From Dehalococcoidales bacterium (GTDB taxonomy: Bacteria > Chloroflexota > Dehalococcoidia > Dehalococcoidales > UBA5627), in the NCBI GenBank assembly GCA_028707255.1, contig JAQTUQ010000003.1:1-64000 (forward strand): a DNA stretch of 64,000 nucleotides, read 5' to 3'. The notes beneath the pieces were generated by a model that saw only the letters and a list, made by a program, of their open reading frames with translations, searched no databases and was not told the origin of the DNA. Below are positions 19,493 to 31,092 of this stretch, piece by piece (the stretch's first letter is position 1; each line of letters starts with the position of its first letter). The translations under genes were made by a program, and so were the position numbers.

Positions 19493-20500
19493 CTACCCGT
19501 TTTTAGTTATAAAAGCGGCCAGGTCTGCCAGGCGGCAGCAATATCCCCATTCGTTATCGTACCATGAAAGCACCTTTACCATATTGCCTTCTATTACCAT
19601 CGTATTGGGGGCATCTACTATCGAGCTTAAAGGATTCCCCTTGAAATCGGAACTTACCAGCGGCTCTTCGCTGTAACCGAGTATTCCTTTCAGCGTGCCT
19701 TCCGAAGCTGCTTTAAAGGCATTGTTAATATCATCTACACTGGCCTCTTTACCAATCTCTGCTACCAGGTCGACAATAGAAACGGTGGGAGTAGGCACTC
19801 TTAAAGCAATTCCATGCAGTTTACCTTTCAATCCCGGTAAAACCAGCGAAATGGCTTTGGCAGCACCGGTGGTGGTCGGCACCATGTTTTCGGCGGCGGC
19901 GCGGGCGCGTCTCAAGTCACTATGGTACATGTCCTGCAGTCTCTGGTCGTTGGTGTATGAGTGTATTGTGGTCATCAAACCTTTAACTATACCGAAGTTG
20001 TCGTGCAGTACCTTGGCAACCGGAGCCAGGCAGTTGGTAGTGCAAGAGGCGTTGGAAATTATGTGGTGTTTACCGGCTTCGTATTTATCCTCGTTTACGC
20101 CCAGCACAATCGTGATGTCCTCGTTTTTGGCAGGAGCGGATATTATCACCTTTTTAACGCTGCCTTGCCTGTGAGCGCAGGCTTTTTCGGCATCGGTAAA
20201 TATGCCGGTGGATTCGATAATAATTTCCGCTCCGTAATCAGACCACGGAATCTGGGCCGGGTCTTTTTGTGAAAGAACTTTTATGTTTTTGCCGTCGACG
20301 GATATGATATCGTTTTCAGCACTAACATCTCCCTTATAAACCCCGTAAGTGCTGTCCCATTTAAAAAGGTGGGCATTCGTTTTAGCATCCGTCAGGTCGT
20401 TTACAGCGACCACTTCCATATCTCCGGCATGATATTCGTTTATCGTCCTCAAGACTAATCTGCCGATTCTGCCGAATCCGTTTATTCCTATCCGAGTCAT
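19493..20500 (-). CDS. gap: Type I glyceraldehyde-3-phosphate dehydrogenase
   Basis: [32 protein letters not shown]. Confidence 0.97.
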   Translation of the reverse strand: MTRIGINGFGRIGRLVLRTINEYHAGDMEVVAVNDLTDAKTNAHLFKWDSTYGVYKGDVSAENDIISVDGKNIKVLSQKDPAQIPWSDYGAEIIIESTGIFTDAEKACAHRQGSVKKVIISAPAKNEDITIVLGVNEDKYEAGKHHIISNASCTTNCLAPVAKVLHDNFGIVKGLMTTIHSYTNDQRLQDMYHSDLRRARAAAENMVPTTTGAAKAISLVLPGLKGKLHGIALRVPTPTVSIVDLVAEIGKEASVDDINNAFKAASEGTLKGILGYSEEPLVSSDFKGNPLSSIVDAPNTMVIEGNMVKVLSWYDNEWGYCCRLADLAAFITKNG

Positions 20501-20531
20501 TTTTCTCCCCCTTTTTTATTAATGGAATATA

Positions 20532-21527
20532 CTATCTGCCGGGATTGCGCTTAAGCATATCTATAAAGGCTTCGATACGCGTCCTGACATGCTGGTCGAG
20601 GTAAAAATTATCGTTGCCCTCCAGTGTCAGCATCGGTAATTTAAAGACATCCTTGAATATAATACCACCAATACCCCGGTAACAGAAAGCCTGAACGTAG
20701 TGTATGATGCCGTCTATATTTCTTTTTTCAAGCTCTCTTTTAATGTCTTCTATCCTGTATGTGATAGAGTATGGATAAGTATAGATACTGTATTGCTCAG
20801 CCAGAGATGCTACCGGTTGCGTCATGGCGAACTGCCTCTGTACTTCATTATAAATAACTCTGGCTCCGTCGTTTTCCGTGAAACGATACAGTTCCTTGCC
20901 GTATACGGAAGGTACTCCGATGTATGCCAGCCGAATACTGTTTTCCGGGTAGGACTTGCGTTTTTCGGCATTCTCAATCACGGCGCTTAACTGCTTTTCA
21001 TATTCTTCATAGTCCCTGTTAAAATCGGAAGCCGATACCAGCCAAAGGTGATTTTCAAAGCCGCTGACTTTATTGTCTTTCCATGTAAGCGTGTCCAATC
21101 TATCGGCGAGTTTGCGGCAGGTTTCCAGTTGCTTCCTGATATTTTCGGCTGCCTCGAGCGTAGTCCCCAATTCTGCAGCCAGTTTAGTAAGGGTCTTTTG
21201 CATTTCGTTTATATCCGGCTGCTCGGGATAGGCAAAGGGGATGGTTTTTAGTCCCCGGTGTTTCAAAACCTCCATCAGCATTACGGTATTGGAGCAATCG
21301 CCGTTGGTGACGCACATTACGGTATCGATATCGTATTCCATGCAGACGCCGTAGATGCCCTTTATCCAGCCGCAGCAGTTGATGGGGAAACCGTCTTTTT
21401 CGGCAATCTTTATCAGGCGTTCCGGGTCGGGGTCGCTGATAAAGATATTATTGAGGTCGACCGGCTGATAACCGCCGGCCAGCAATACCTCTATGGGAAC
21501 GTTGGTCGTAATACCGATTTTATTCAT
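20532..21527 (-). CDS. 2-hydroxyacyl-CoA dehydratase family protein (HgdB/FldC-like, COG1775)
   Basis: MNKIGITTNVPIEVLLAGGYQPVDLNNIFI; PINCCGWIKGIYG; VTNGDCSNT; FCYRGIGGIIFKDVFKLPMLTLEGN. Internal ATG at 21527 preferred. Confidence 0.78.
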   Translation of the reverse strand: MNKIGITTNVPIEVLLAGGYQPVDLNNIFISDPDPERLIKIAEKDGFPINCCGWIKGIYGVCMEYDIDTVMCVTNGDCSNTVMLMEVLKHRGLKTIPFAYPEQPDINEMQKTLTKLAAELGTTLEAAENIRKQLETCRKLADRLDTLTWKDNKVSGFENHLWLVSASDFNRDYEEYEKQLSAVIENAEKRKSYPENSIRLAYIGVPSVYGKELYRFTENDGARVIYNEVQRQFAMTQPVASLAEQYSIYTYPYSITYRIEDIKRELEKRNIDGIIHYVQAFCYRGIGGIIFKDVFKLPMLTLEGNDNFYLDQHVRTRIEAFIDMLKRNPGR

Positions 21528-21532
21528 AAGGA

Positions 21533-22363
21533 TTACTCTTCGGGGTTGTTGGAGAACAGCTCGCAGGGCAGGAATCGCGGCTTGTTCCATATATCGTCGA
21601 GCTCTGTTTTATGGCCGGCGCTGTCGCTTGCCCGGATTATATGATAGACGGGTGGATTTGAAAATTGTGCCGGCTGCAGGTCGTCTACATGCCGGTATCC
21701 CAATTCCTTCAGTCTTTTTTTAAACAGTTCTATCAATTCCTTTCCGGCCTGACCGTGGTCGATTTTATTTTCGAGCCTGTCCTGCCTGATGCTTCGCCAA
21801 TCTGTATTGCCGTAAAGCCGGTCGATAGACGATTCGCAGTCATACCTGGTCAGATTTCTCAATATGGCCATTTCCAGCGGAAAGAATATTAACAGGTCTG
21901 TTTTATGGCCTTTCCAGTCAGTTCCGTGGGAAGCCAGCTTTTTAATTGTTGTCCAGCGCAGTTTCGTATAACCGGCAGGATCGACAAGCACAAGCGAAGA
22001 CTTCGAGCGCGGTATGCAATCAAAGGCCTGCCTCAATATATTATCGTTGATACAATTACCGGTAATAATACGGCTCCTGTCTTTAAATTCAACTGTCGCT
22101 TCACCGAGTAATGCGGCTTCTTCCGGATTGTTCACTATAAAGATACATTTACGAAATTTGCTTTTCAGGGCGGATATTTCGCTGCCTTCGATATTGCAAT
22201 TATCCGTTTTGCAGGGAAAAAAAGAGCTGCCGGCAAAGATATCCAGATAAAAACGGTCCCTGTTTCTATCTGTGTATAACTTAATATACTCAGCGAAGCA
22301 CTGCAGCTTGTGGCAGAGCCATTTGGGGGGTTGCCGGAAAGTCTGTTTCAGCTCTTCATTCAT
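21533..22363 (-). CDS. Three-Cys-motif partner protein TcmP-like
   Basis: WLCHKLQCFAEYIKLYTDRNRDRFYLDIFAGSSFF; GSEISAL; SLVLVDPAGYTKLRWTTIKKLA. Confidence 0.68.
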   Translation of the reverse strand: MNEELKQTFRQPPKWLCHKLQCFAEYIKLYTDRNRDRFYLDIFAGSSFFPCKTDNCNIEGSEISALKSKFRKCIFIVNNPEEAALLGEATVEFKDRSRIITGNCINDNILRQAFDCIPRSKSSLVLVDPAGYTKLRWTTIKKLASHGTDWKGHKTDLLIFFPLEMAILRNLTRYDCESSIDRLYGNTDWRSIRQDRLENKIDHGQAGKELIELFKKRLKELGYRHVDDLQPAQFSNPPVYHIIRASDSAGHKTELDDIWNKPRFLPCELFSNNPEE

Positions 22364-22368
22364 TTATA

Positions 22369-23682
<1,314 letters not shown>

Positions 23683-24177
23683 TTAATCCGAAATCATATC
23701 CAGCGCTATAGCAACTGCATCCGCAGCATTATCAACGCGGATTATGGCATCGTCGGTTTTCTCTTTATTTGACAGTTTCCATGTGCCCAGCCCGATTACC
23801 GGGATGCCGTTTTTCAAGGCGTATCCGATTTCCGTCAGCGTACCGTATCCGCCGCCGACGGCAATAACCGCCTGCGCCGATTTGACGACGATTATATTCC
23901 TGGCGTAACCGATACCGGTAACGATTGGTATCTTAACGTATTGGTTGGCATCTTTTCTGTCGGTTCCGGGGAGGATCCCGACGGTAAGCCCGCCTTCGGA
24001 AACAGCGCCGCGGCAGGCAGCTTCCATAACTCCGTCCAGACCGCCGCAAACCAGAATAGAGCCGCTTTTGGCTATTTCACGGCCTATCTCCTCGGCCAGT
24101 TTGATTTCCTGCGCCGAAGCCTTGGAATTACCGATAACTGCTATGAATTTATTTTTAGCTGCCATTTTCTGAAACAA
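23683..24177 (-). CDS. TIGR00725-like SLOG/LOG-family protein
   Basis: IAVIGNSKAS; LVCGGLDGVMEAACRGAVSEGGLTVGILPG; AVIAVGGGYGTLTEIGYAL. Confidence 0.85.
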   Translation of the reverse strand: MFQKMAAKNKFIAVIGNSKASAQEIKLAEEIGREIAKSGSILVCGGLDGVMEAACRGAVSEGGLTVGILPGTDRKDANQYVKIPIVTGIGYARNIIVVKSAQAVIAVGGGYGTLTEIGYALKNGIPVIGLGTWKLSNKEKTDDAIIRVDNAADAVAIALDMISD

Positions 24178-24257
24178 TCGGATTATAACATTCGAATCGA
24201 GAGGTTGGCAAAGGCGGTTTTCGCTAAAAGAGTTTATTTTTGTTCTTTGCCTTTTAA

Positions 24258-24294
24258 TAAGCTAAGCAACTGTCTTGTATAGTTGTTTAGCTTA
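24258..24294. terminator. 14-bp stem hairpin flanking the AT-rich island (taagctaagcaact / agttgtttagctta)
   Basis: Inverted repeat with one G-T mismatch, 9-nt loop, read directly. Confidence 0.4.
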
Positions 24295-24391
24295 ATACTA
24301 ACATTTTTAAAAACTGAGAGTTACTATTATTAATCGGAAGGTTGCTTTGCATATTGGAGATTATTCTAGCACTATGCATAGAAATAATATT

Positions 24392-25321
24392 TTAATAATC
24401 AATTAAGTACGAAAGTTGTCTTGTTTTATTACCATTCGTTTTTAACTCTTCTAAGAAATTAGCAAATAAACTTTTTAATTTATGGTATTCTTTAGAACGT
24501 TTATCTAAAGGCATTTTATATGGAGTGCATATAATATCCCATGTTGGCGATTGATTTATACTTGGTCTAACTTTGTTGCGTTGAAAGTATCCTTGAAATT
24601 CGTTTTGGCTTGCTAATTCGATAACTTGTATTGCTATTGTGCGAATATGCTTTTTTTCTTGGGGTGAGCAAAAAGAATGCCAGATAGGTGCGCTATCTTT
24701 AAGCACTTCATCGACTGTGAAAAACGTTTTATTATTGAATATATATGTGATGACTTGAACAATAATCCTTTCTGCAATTTCCCAATCTTTTGAATTGATA
24801 TCAAATGGAATTAATTGGGTTGGAATAAGTGCTTGTGAAATATACATTTTAGGTGAAAAAGCATCATTTAGTTCAGGTATGCAAAAACTATTTAATTTTA
24901 ACTCCAGCCCGTCATCATCAACTAATAATACTGGAAAAGTGTATTGCCCTTGATTAATTCCAATTAAAATACGAGATTCGTTACTTGATAATCCTATTAT
25001 ACATATATCATGAAAATCAGTTACTGCTGATGAAAGAAATGCTTTAATGTCCATGGATGTTATTTCTGAGTATCGTTTTAATTGGTCATTATCTGTATTA
25101 TTGCCTTCTTTCCACTCAAACAGAATACTATGTTGTTGTATTATTGATGATATAATTAGCTCTGGTTTAACGACGTGCTTTTGCGAATTCGGAAAACCTA
25201 ATTCAATCCACTCTGGCTTATATCCCAAGTCTCTAATGATAGTAGGTAAGCCAGCTTCTGCTCTACACAGCCCAATCCAAAGGTTGAGCATTTGAAGATT
25301 AAAATTAGAAAATGCCATCAC
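24392..25321 (-). CDS. Hypothetical protein with PD-(D/E)XK nuclease-like signature
   Basis: PELIISSIIQQHSILFEWKEGNNTDNDQLKRY: P-E, about 14 residues, E-W-K, then QLKRY. GTG at 25321 or ATG at 25318 with a GAGGAGGGG ribosome-binding site. Confidence 0.6.
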   Translation of the reverse strand: MMAFSNFNLQMLNLWIGLCRAEAGLPTIIRDLGYKPEWIELGFPNSQKHVVKPELIISSIIQQHSILFEWKEGNNTDNDQLKRYSEITSMDIKAFLSSAVTDFHDICIIGLSSNESRILIGINQGQYTFPVLLVDDDGLELKLNSFCIPELNDAFSPKMYISQALIPTQLIPFDINSKDWEIAERIIVQVITYIFNNKTFFTVDEVLKDSAPIWHSFCSPQEKKHIRTIAIQVIELASQNEFQGYFQRNKVRPSINQSPTWDIICTPYKMPLDKRSKEYHKLKSLFANFLEELKTNGNKTRQLSYLIDY

Positions 25322-26462
25322 TCCCCTCCTCTTTAAAAGTAATTTGAGAATTGAAGTGGTGTTTAAGGTTTGTATATAAGCGTACTACGGTATTACCACA
25401 TGAGGAATATGGAAGATAAACACGCATAAATTCTGGAGTGATTTCAAAATCTATTCTACAATTAACATGGAGGTCAATAGCCGTTACTCGATAAACATAT
25501 TCTCCTAACTTTATAGGACATCCCCAGAGACGGAATGGTAGTGAGGCAGAAAAAAGTCTATTACAAAATCTGTCCAAGTTATCAATTGGTTTAGGAAAAT
25601 AAAAATTTAAAGCTTTTCCACCTATATTAACATTTTCATTAATGCTGTTAACTTTTATAGAATAGTTCTGCTCTATATTGTGTATTGTTGATATGTATTC
25701 GGTATAAGTATTTGAAATAAGAGACAAATGACTCATAAAAGATGTTCCGCGGGCAGTGACTTTACCATCATATTTGAAATCATCAATTGTAAAATCATTT
25801 GACTCCTGAGAAGATAACCAATGTTTAATCTTTACTTTTGATAATGTAGTAGAAAAGGGAAACTGTTCATTGAGGATGTTATATACATCTTTTGCAGCAG
25901 TTCCCCATAGTTGCATTTTAAGATATTCAACGGAATTTGTTAATTCAGAATTTTCATCTACAATAGGTCGGTAGTCATAATCTAAACCGAGACCTTTAAA
26001 TACTCCTTTTTTACTTAATCTATATAAAATTTCTGGCCAAAACCAAGTACGGTCAATATGTTGATGTTCTTTTATTAGGCGGTCAATAAACCAATCAAGG
26101 CTGATACTCATATTGGTTGAATGAAGAATCCAGAATCTAGGATTGCTAGCATCAAGAAATATTTTTATTGCTTCTTTATTATAGAATGCAGTCAATTGGA
26201 ATAAGGTGGGGTCATCATAACTTGATTCTATTTTTAAGTTATGTTTTTGACGTAAATAACCTTGTGAAATGCTGTATAAAAATTCTTGTAGAGTTTCATA
26301 TGATGCATTCTCATTAAGATGAGCTTCTAACAAATAAGTTTTAATTAGTGATGTATCAGGTTCAAGTTCTTGTGTTTCATAAAGCTGAGAATATGTTTTA
26401 TTCATCCTGTCATCAAGGTAATAAATCATCTCTTGTCGAGTTAAACTGCTATCTTTGAGCAT
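25305..26462 (-). CDS. Hypothetical protein, overlapping the PD-(D/E)XK-like gene
   Basis: 385-aa ORF, 17-bp overlap with the downstream ORF, same AT-rich composition. No family recognised. Confidence 0.6.
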   Translation of the reverse strand: MLKDSSLTRQEMIYYLDDRMNKTYSQLYETQELEPDTSLIKTYLLEAHLNENASYETLQEFLYSISQGYLRQKHNLKIESSYDDPTLFQLTAFYNKEAIKIFLDASNPRFWILHSTNMSISLDWFIDRLIKEHQHIDRTWFWPEILYRLSKKGVFKGLGLDYDYRPIVDENSELTNSVEYLKMQLWGTAAKDVYNILNEQFPFSTTLSKVKIKHWLSSQESNDFTIDDFKYDGKVTARGTSFMSHLSLISNTYTEYISTIHNIEQNYSIKVNSINENVNIGGKALNFYFPKPIDNLDRFCNRLFSASLPFRLWGCPIKLGEYVYRVTAIDLHVNCRIDFEITPEFMRVYLPYSSCGNTVVRLYTNLKHHFNSQITFKEEGSDGIF

Positions 26463-26679
26463 TTATTATTTACCTTATACTGAATAGTAAAGTATTTTAA
26501 AGGAATATTAATACTCTATTAATTCAAAGTCAATATTTATTTAGTATATTTATAATAATTTAAAAATCAATTTTCTTTTCATGCATTTTTTAACCTATAT
26601 TTTTATATAAGCATGAAAATGTGGACATCGTGAGTTTATCGAATATGGCAATTAATATCGGATTAATTCAAACGTCTAG

Positions 26680-27258
26680 TTAATTAAACTTGTTCATAGC
26701 CGTTTCTACTTCTTCGGTAAGCAGGCATAGAATAGCGTCGCTGACTTTCTCTATGGACGGCTCGATCAGTTTCTTTTCCTCGGGACTGAAACTATTCAGG
26801 ACAAAATCGACTATGTCATCATCGTAATAGTTATCATCGGTATCCTTTTCCGGCCGTCCGATGCCTACTTTAATCCTGACAAAATCGCGCGTGCCTATAT
26901 CCCGGATAATAGAATCGATTCCTTTATGTCCCCCCGAACTTCCGCCGGCCCTGATGCGCACTTTTCCGAGCGGCAGGTCCATATCGTCGTGGATGACGAT
27001 AATATCGGATGGTTTCAATTTGAATTTATGCATCAGGCGGTTTACCGATTGTCCGCTGAGATTCATATATGTTTGCGGTTTAGCCAGGACGACCTCGGTT
27101 CCTTCCACCGTACCGCGTCCGGTTCTGGCATCGGCCTGTTTTTTATCGAAATTAATAGAATGCTCATGCGCAAAGTGTTTTAAGCACATGAAGCCGATAT
27201 TATGACGGGATTTCGAATACCCCTGTCCCGGATTCCCCAAGCCGATAATTAATTTCAT
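26680..27258 (-). CDS. pth: Peptidyl-tRNA hydrolase
   Basis: MKLIIGLGNPGQGYSKSRHNIGFM; KPQTYMNLSGQSV; HDDMDLPLGKVRIR. Confidence 0.97.
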   Translation of the reverse strand: MKLIIGLGNPGQGYSKSRHNIGFMCLKHFAHEHSINFDKKQADARTGRGTVEGTEVVLAKPQTYMNLSGQSVNRLMHKFKLKPSDIIVIHDDMDLPLGKVRIRAGGSSGGHKGIDSIIRDIGTRDFVRIKVGIGRPEKDTDDNYYDDDIVDFVLNSFSPEEKKLIEPSIEKVSDAILCLLTEEVETAMNKFN

Positions 27259-27326
27259 CAGGTAATAGAATAATACCTGCGCTTTATTTAATCAACTCCG
27301 TATAATCTGATATACTCTATACATAT

Positions 27327-29345
27327 ATGAAAACCGATGATGTTCAATCTGAAATCGAGGATTTGAGGGCGGAAATTAACCGGCACAATTACCTGTATTA
27401 CGTGCTGGATAGCCCTGAAATAAGCGATGCCGACTACGATTCCCTGATGCAAAAACTGCGGCGTCTCGAAGAAGAATTTCCGCAGTATTTAACACCCGAA
27501 TCCCCGACGCAAAGAGTGGGGGCTCCTCCCCTGGAGGCTTTCGGGGTAGTCGAACATCAAGTACCACTTTTATCGCTGGCAAACGTCTTTTCAAACGAGG
27601 AACTGGAGGCATGGTACAAACGCACCTTAAAATTGCTCGACGGTCAGAAACCCACATTTGTGTGCGAGCACAAGATGGACGGACTATCGGTAGCTTTAAC
27701 CTACATCGACGGCAGATTTACAGTCGGAGCGACACGCGGCGACGGGTACAGGGGTGAAAATATCACGCAGAACCTGAAAACGATTAAAAGCATTCCATTA
27801 ACTTTGCCAAAAGGAGCGCCGTCTCTGATTGAAGTCAGGGGCGAGGTTTTCCTGCCGCATGCCGGTTTCAATAAGTTGAATAAAGAAAGGGCTGCCGAAG
27901 GCCAGCCCCTTTTTGCCAATCCGCGCAACGCCGCTGCCGGTTCTTTACGCCAGCTTGATTCGACGATAACGGCCACGCGTCCGCTGGATATCTATATTTA
28001 TACATTGGCGCGTCTTGAGGGAGCCAAATTCCCGGAAACACATTCGGAATCCCTTAATTATATGAAATCGCTCGGTTTTAAAATTAATCCGAATAATCTT
28101 TCGGCAGACACTATCGAGCAGGTAGAAGCGTATCGCAACGAATGGAAAGATAAAAGGGATAGCCTGCCGTACGATGCCGACGGTATCGTTGCCAAGATAG
28201 ACAGAATAGAATTGCAGGAGCGGCTGGGGGATGTCGGGCGGGAGCCGAGATGGGCGATTGCCTACAAGTTCCCGGCGATGCAGGCCAATACGCTCTTGAA
28301 GGAAATCCGTATCAGCGTCGGCAGGACGGGGACATTGAATCCCTATGCCGTGCTCGAACCGGTATCGGTAGGTGGAGTAACCATCAAGCAGGCGACATTA
28401 CATAACGAAGATGATATCCGCAGGAAAGATATCCGCGAGGGTGATACCGTTATCATTCAAAGAGCCGGGGATGTAATACCGCAGATAGTCGGGCCGGTGC
28501 TTGCAAAGCGCCCTGCTCTGTCAGTTGCCTTTAATTTGCCTGCCAAAGTTAACGGTGTCTGTCCCGAATGCGGCAGCCGCATATACAAACCGGAAGGGGA
28601 AGTAATGTATTATTGCCCGGACGCGGCCTGTCCGGCGCAGGCTATATTGAAAATAGAGCACTTCGCATCGAGGGGCGCAATGGATATCCGCGGCGTCGGC
28701 GAGAAAATGAGCGTCATCCTCTACAAGGAAGGGTTGATAGGCGATTTTGCCGATTTATATACATTAAGGAATAAAAGGGATGAATTATTAAATATCGAGA
28801 GAATGGGCGAAAAGAGCATAGATAATATGCTGGAGGCGATTGAAAACAGCAAGAAGCGTCCGCTTGCCAATCTCATTTTTGCGCTGGGAATCCGCCATGC
28901 CGGAGAAGAAATGGCCGGCATCCTGGCAGATGAATTCGGCAGCATCGATAGTTTGGAAGCAGCCTCTAAAGATGAGATAGACGCCATTCCGACGATAGGG
29001 GTTAAAATCTCGGACAGCATCATCGCTTATCTTGGAAATCCAAAGAACAGGGAGATAATTCAAAAGCTGAAAGATGCCGGGGTAACGATGAGCATGGAAA
29101 ATAAGCAAACAGGGAATAAGCCGCTGGCTGGTATGGAGTTTGTAATTACCGGTAAACTGGAAAGCATGTCCCGTCCCCTGGCAGAGGAAAAGATAAAACA
29201 GCTTGGCGGAGCGGCAAAAGGCGATGTAACCCGCAAGACCGATTACCTGGTTGCGGGCGCAGACCCCGGTTCCAAGCTGGACAGGGCAAGGGAAATGGGG
29301 ATTAAAATAATTTCTGAAAGCGAATTTTTAGGGCTTTTAAAATAA
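27327..29345 (+). CDS. ligA: NAD-dependent DNA ligase
   Basis: CEHKMDGLSVALTY; CPECGSRIYKPEGEVMYYCPDAACPAQ; C-terminal BRCT domain. Confidence 0.98.
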   Translation: MKTDDVQSEIEDLRAEINRHNYLYYVLDSPEISDADYDSLMQKLRRLEEEFPQYLTPESPTQRVGAPPLEAFGVVEHQVPLLSLANVFSNEELEAWYKRTLKLLDGQKPTFVCEHKMDGLSVALTYIDGRFTVGATRGDGYRGENITQNLKTIKSIPLTLPKGAPSLIEVRGEVFLPHAGFNKLNKERAAEGQPLFANPRNAAAGSLRQLDSTITATRPLDIYIYTLARLEGAKFPETHSESLNYMKSLGFKINPNNLSADTIEQVEAYRNEWKDKRDSLPYDADGIVAKIDRIELQERLGDVGREPRWAIAYKFPAMQANTLLKEIRISVGRTGTLNPYAVLEPVSVGGVTIKQATLHNEDDIRRKDIREGDTVIIQRAGDVIPQIVGPVLAKRPALSVAFNLPAKVNGVCPECGSRIYKPEGEVMYYCPDAACPAQAILKIEHFASRGAMDIRGVGEKMSVILYKEGLIGDFADLYTLRNKRDELLNIERMGEKSIDNMLEAIENSKKRPLANLIFALGIRHAGEEMAGILADEFGSIDSLEAASKDEIDAIPTIGVKISDSIIAYLGNPKNREIIQKLKDAGVTMSMENKQTGNKPLAGMEFVITGKLESMSRPLAEEKIKQLGGAAKGDVTRKTDYLVAGADPGSKLDRAREMGIKIISESEFLGLLK

Positions 29346-29377
29346 TATTAGATTAGATATGGAGAAAAACGAACTAA

Positions 29378-30685
29378 ATGGCTGAAATCAGACCTTTTCG
29401 CGGAGTGCATTACAACAAAGAGGTAGTCGGTGATATATCCGGGGTTATTTGCCCCCCTTACGATATAATTTCCCCCCAGATGGATGAGGATTTGCACAAC
29501 CGCAATGCTTATAACTTCATCCGCATCGAGTATAACCGCCTGCAAACGGACGATTCCGATACGAATAACAGGTATACCCGTTCGGCGGCTATCTTTGAAG
29601 AATGGCTGGGAAAGAATGTGCTGGTTACGGATAATGTACCGGCTATTTACGTACACGACCAGTTCTTTTATCTGGATGGAGATGAATACAAAAGGCGTTC
29701 GCTGATTGTCAGGGTAAGGCTGGAGGACTGGGACAAAAATATCGTACGTCCGCACGAAAATACCTTCAAAGGCCCCAAGAAGGATAGAATCAATCTTCTA
29801 TGGGCGTTGAATGCCAATACCAGTTCGGTTATGTCCATGTATGAAGATAAAGACCTGAAAATATCGTCCTTTTTAAAAAGAATGGATAGCGGGAAGTCAT
29901 TGATAGCTACAAGAGAACTGGATGGAGAAAGACATAAAGTTTGGACGATAACAGAACCGCAGTCGGTAAAAGAATTTTGCGATTATTTTAATGATAAGCC
30001 CCTGTATGTTGCCGATGGACATCATCGCTACGAAAGCGCATTGATTTATAAGAAAGAACGAAACGCCTGCGATAAAGACGCTAATGCCGATGCCGCCTAC
30101 AATTTTGTTATGATGACTCTTTTGGATATGGATGACCCGAACCTTATCATTTTCCCGACTCACCGCTTATTGTCCGGGCTGGAAACAGAAGTAACCGCTA
30201 ATCTCGAAGAAAAACTGAAAGCATATTTTGATATTGAAGAGTTATCCTTTGATGCCCCGGATGTTTGGCAGCAGGTTGACAGTATAACTGCGGACGAAGC
30301 GAGTATCAAATTGAACGTGGTAGGATTAAAACCGGGGATATTATCTATCCTGACATTAAAGGATATTGATGCCGCGGCCGCTATTATGCCGGTAGAACGT
30401 TCTGATGTCTATAAGAAGATGGATGTCAGTATTGTCGACCATGTCATACTGGAGAAGATACTGGGTATGCAGAGCGACGACGAAAAGCGCATTGCGTATA
30501 CTCACGATAGAGCAGAGGCGGTCAGCAGAGCCTTAAACGGAGAATGCCAACTGGCGATTATTACCAATATGGTCAAAGGTCAGACCATTAAGGATATTGC
30601 CGATTCCAGAGACCGGATGCCGCGCAAATCCACCTATTTTTATCCCAAGCTACCGAGCGGTTTGATCGTGAATCACCTGGTGTAA
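29378..30685 (+). CDS. DUF1015 family protein
   Basis: IRPFRGVHYNKEVVGDISGVICPPYDIIS; YVADGHHRYESALIY. Confidence 0.88.
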   Translation: MAEIRPFRGVHYNKEVVGDISGVICPPYDIISPQMDEDLHNRNAYNFIRIEYNRLQTDDSDTNNRYTRSAAIFEEWLGKNVLVTDNVPAIYVHDQFFYLDGDEYKRRSLIVRVRLEDWDKNIVRPHENTFKGPKKDRINLLWALNANTSSVMSMYEDKDLKISSFLKRMDSGKSLIATRELDGERHKVWTITEPQSVKEFCDYFNDKPLYVADGHHRYESALIYKKERNACDKDANADAAYNFVMMTLLDMDDPNLIIFPTHRLLSGLETEVTANLEEKLKAYFDIEELSFDAPDVWQQVDSITADEASIKLNVVGLKPGILSILTLKDIDAAAAIMPVERSDVYKKMDVSIVDHVILEKILGMQSDDEKRIAYTHDRAEAVSRALNGECQLAIITNMVKGQTIKDIADSRDRMPRKSTYFYPKLPSGLIVNHLV

Positions 30686-30691
30686 ACCCTT

Positions 30692-30900
30692 AAGAGTGTC
30701 TTTGCGAGGACGCCGCAGGCGGACGAAGCAATCTTTCCCGAATAGGCCGAGTGGCAGTTCCTTTATCTGTCATTCTGGAGGCCATAAGGGATGGTCGAAG
30801 AATCCGGGGTGGAGTAATTCGTTAGTATCTCCACCGCCCCGGATGCTTCATTCGTCCCTCACGAATTCAGCATGACAGGTTGTTTTTATTACTGGGGTTC
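30692..30900. repeat. Dispersed intergenic repeat block A
   Basis: Reverse complement contains tattcgggaaagattgcttcgtccgcctgcggcgtcctcgcaaagac, same family as blocks B and C; also gtcattctggaggccataagggatggtcgaagaatcc, shared inverted with block B. Confidence 0.75.
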
Positions 30901-31092
30901 GGCTTGTGCGGATGAGGTTTTAATATCCGAGTCAAATCCCCTTTGATTCCCCTTTTCCAAAGTGGAAGAATACGATATCTTTTTAACATAAAATAATATA
31001 GATTAATCGAGAAGTACTTTTCCTGGTGATATCAAAAAAATACTTAACATAATGGTCATTTCTTCCTTTAGCAAAGGGAGATTGAGAGGGAT

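Noticed and set aside
19695-20174. Plus-strand ORFs opposite gap, and similar long antisense ORFs over rpoC, nuoF, serA and others
   Set aside because: They lie wholly antisense to strongly supported genes and show low-complexity or non-protein-like composition; shadow ORFs of codon-biased genes.
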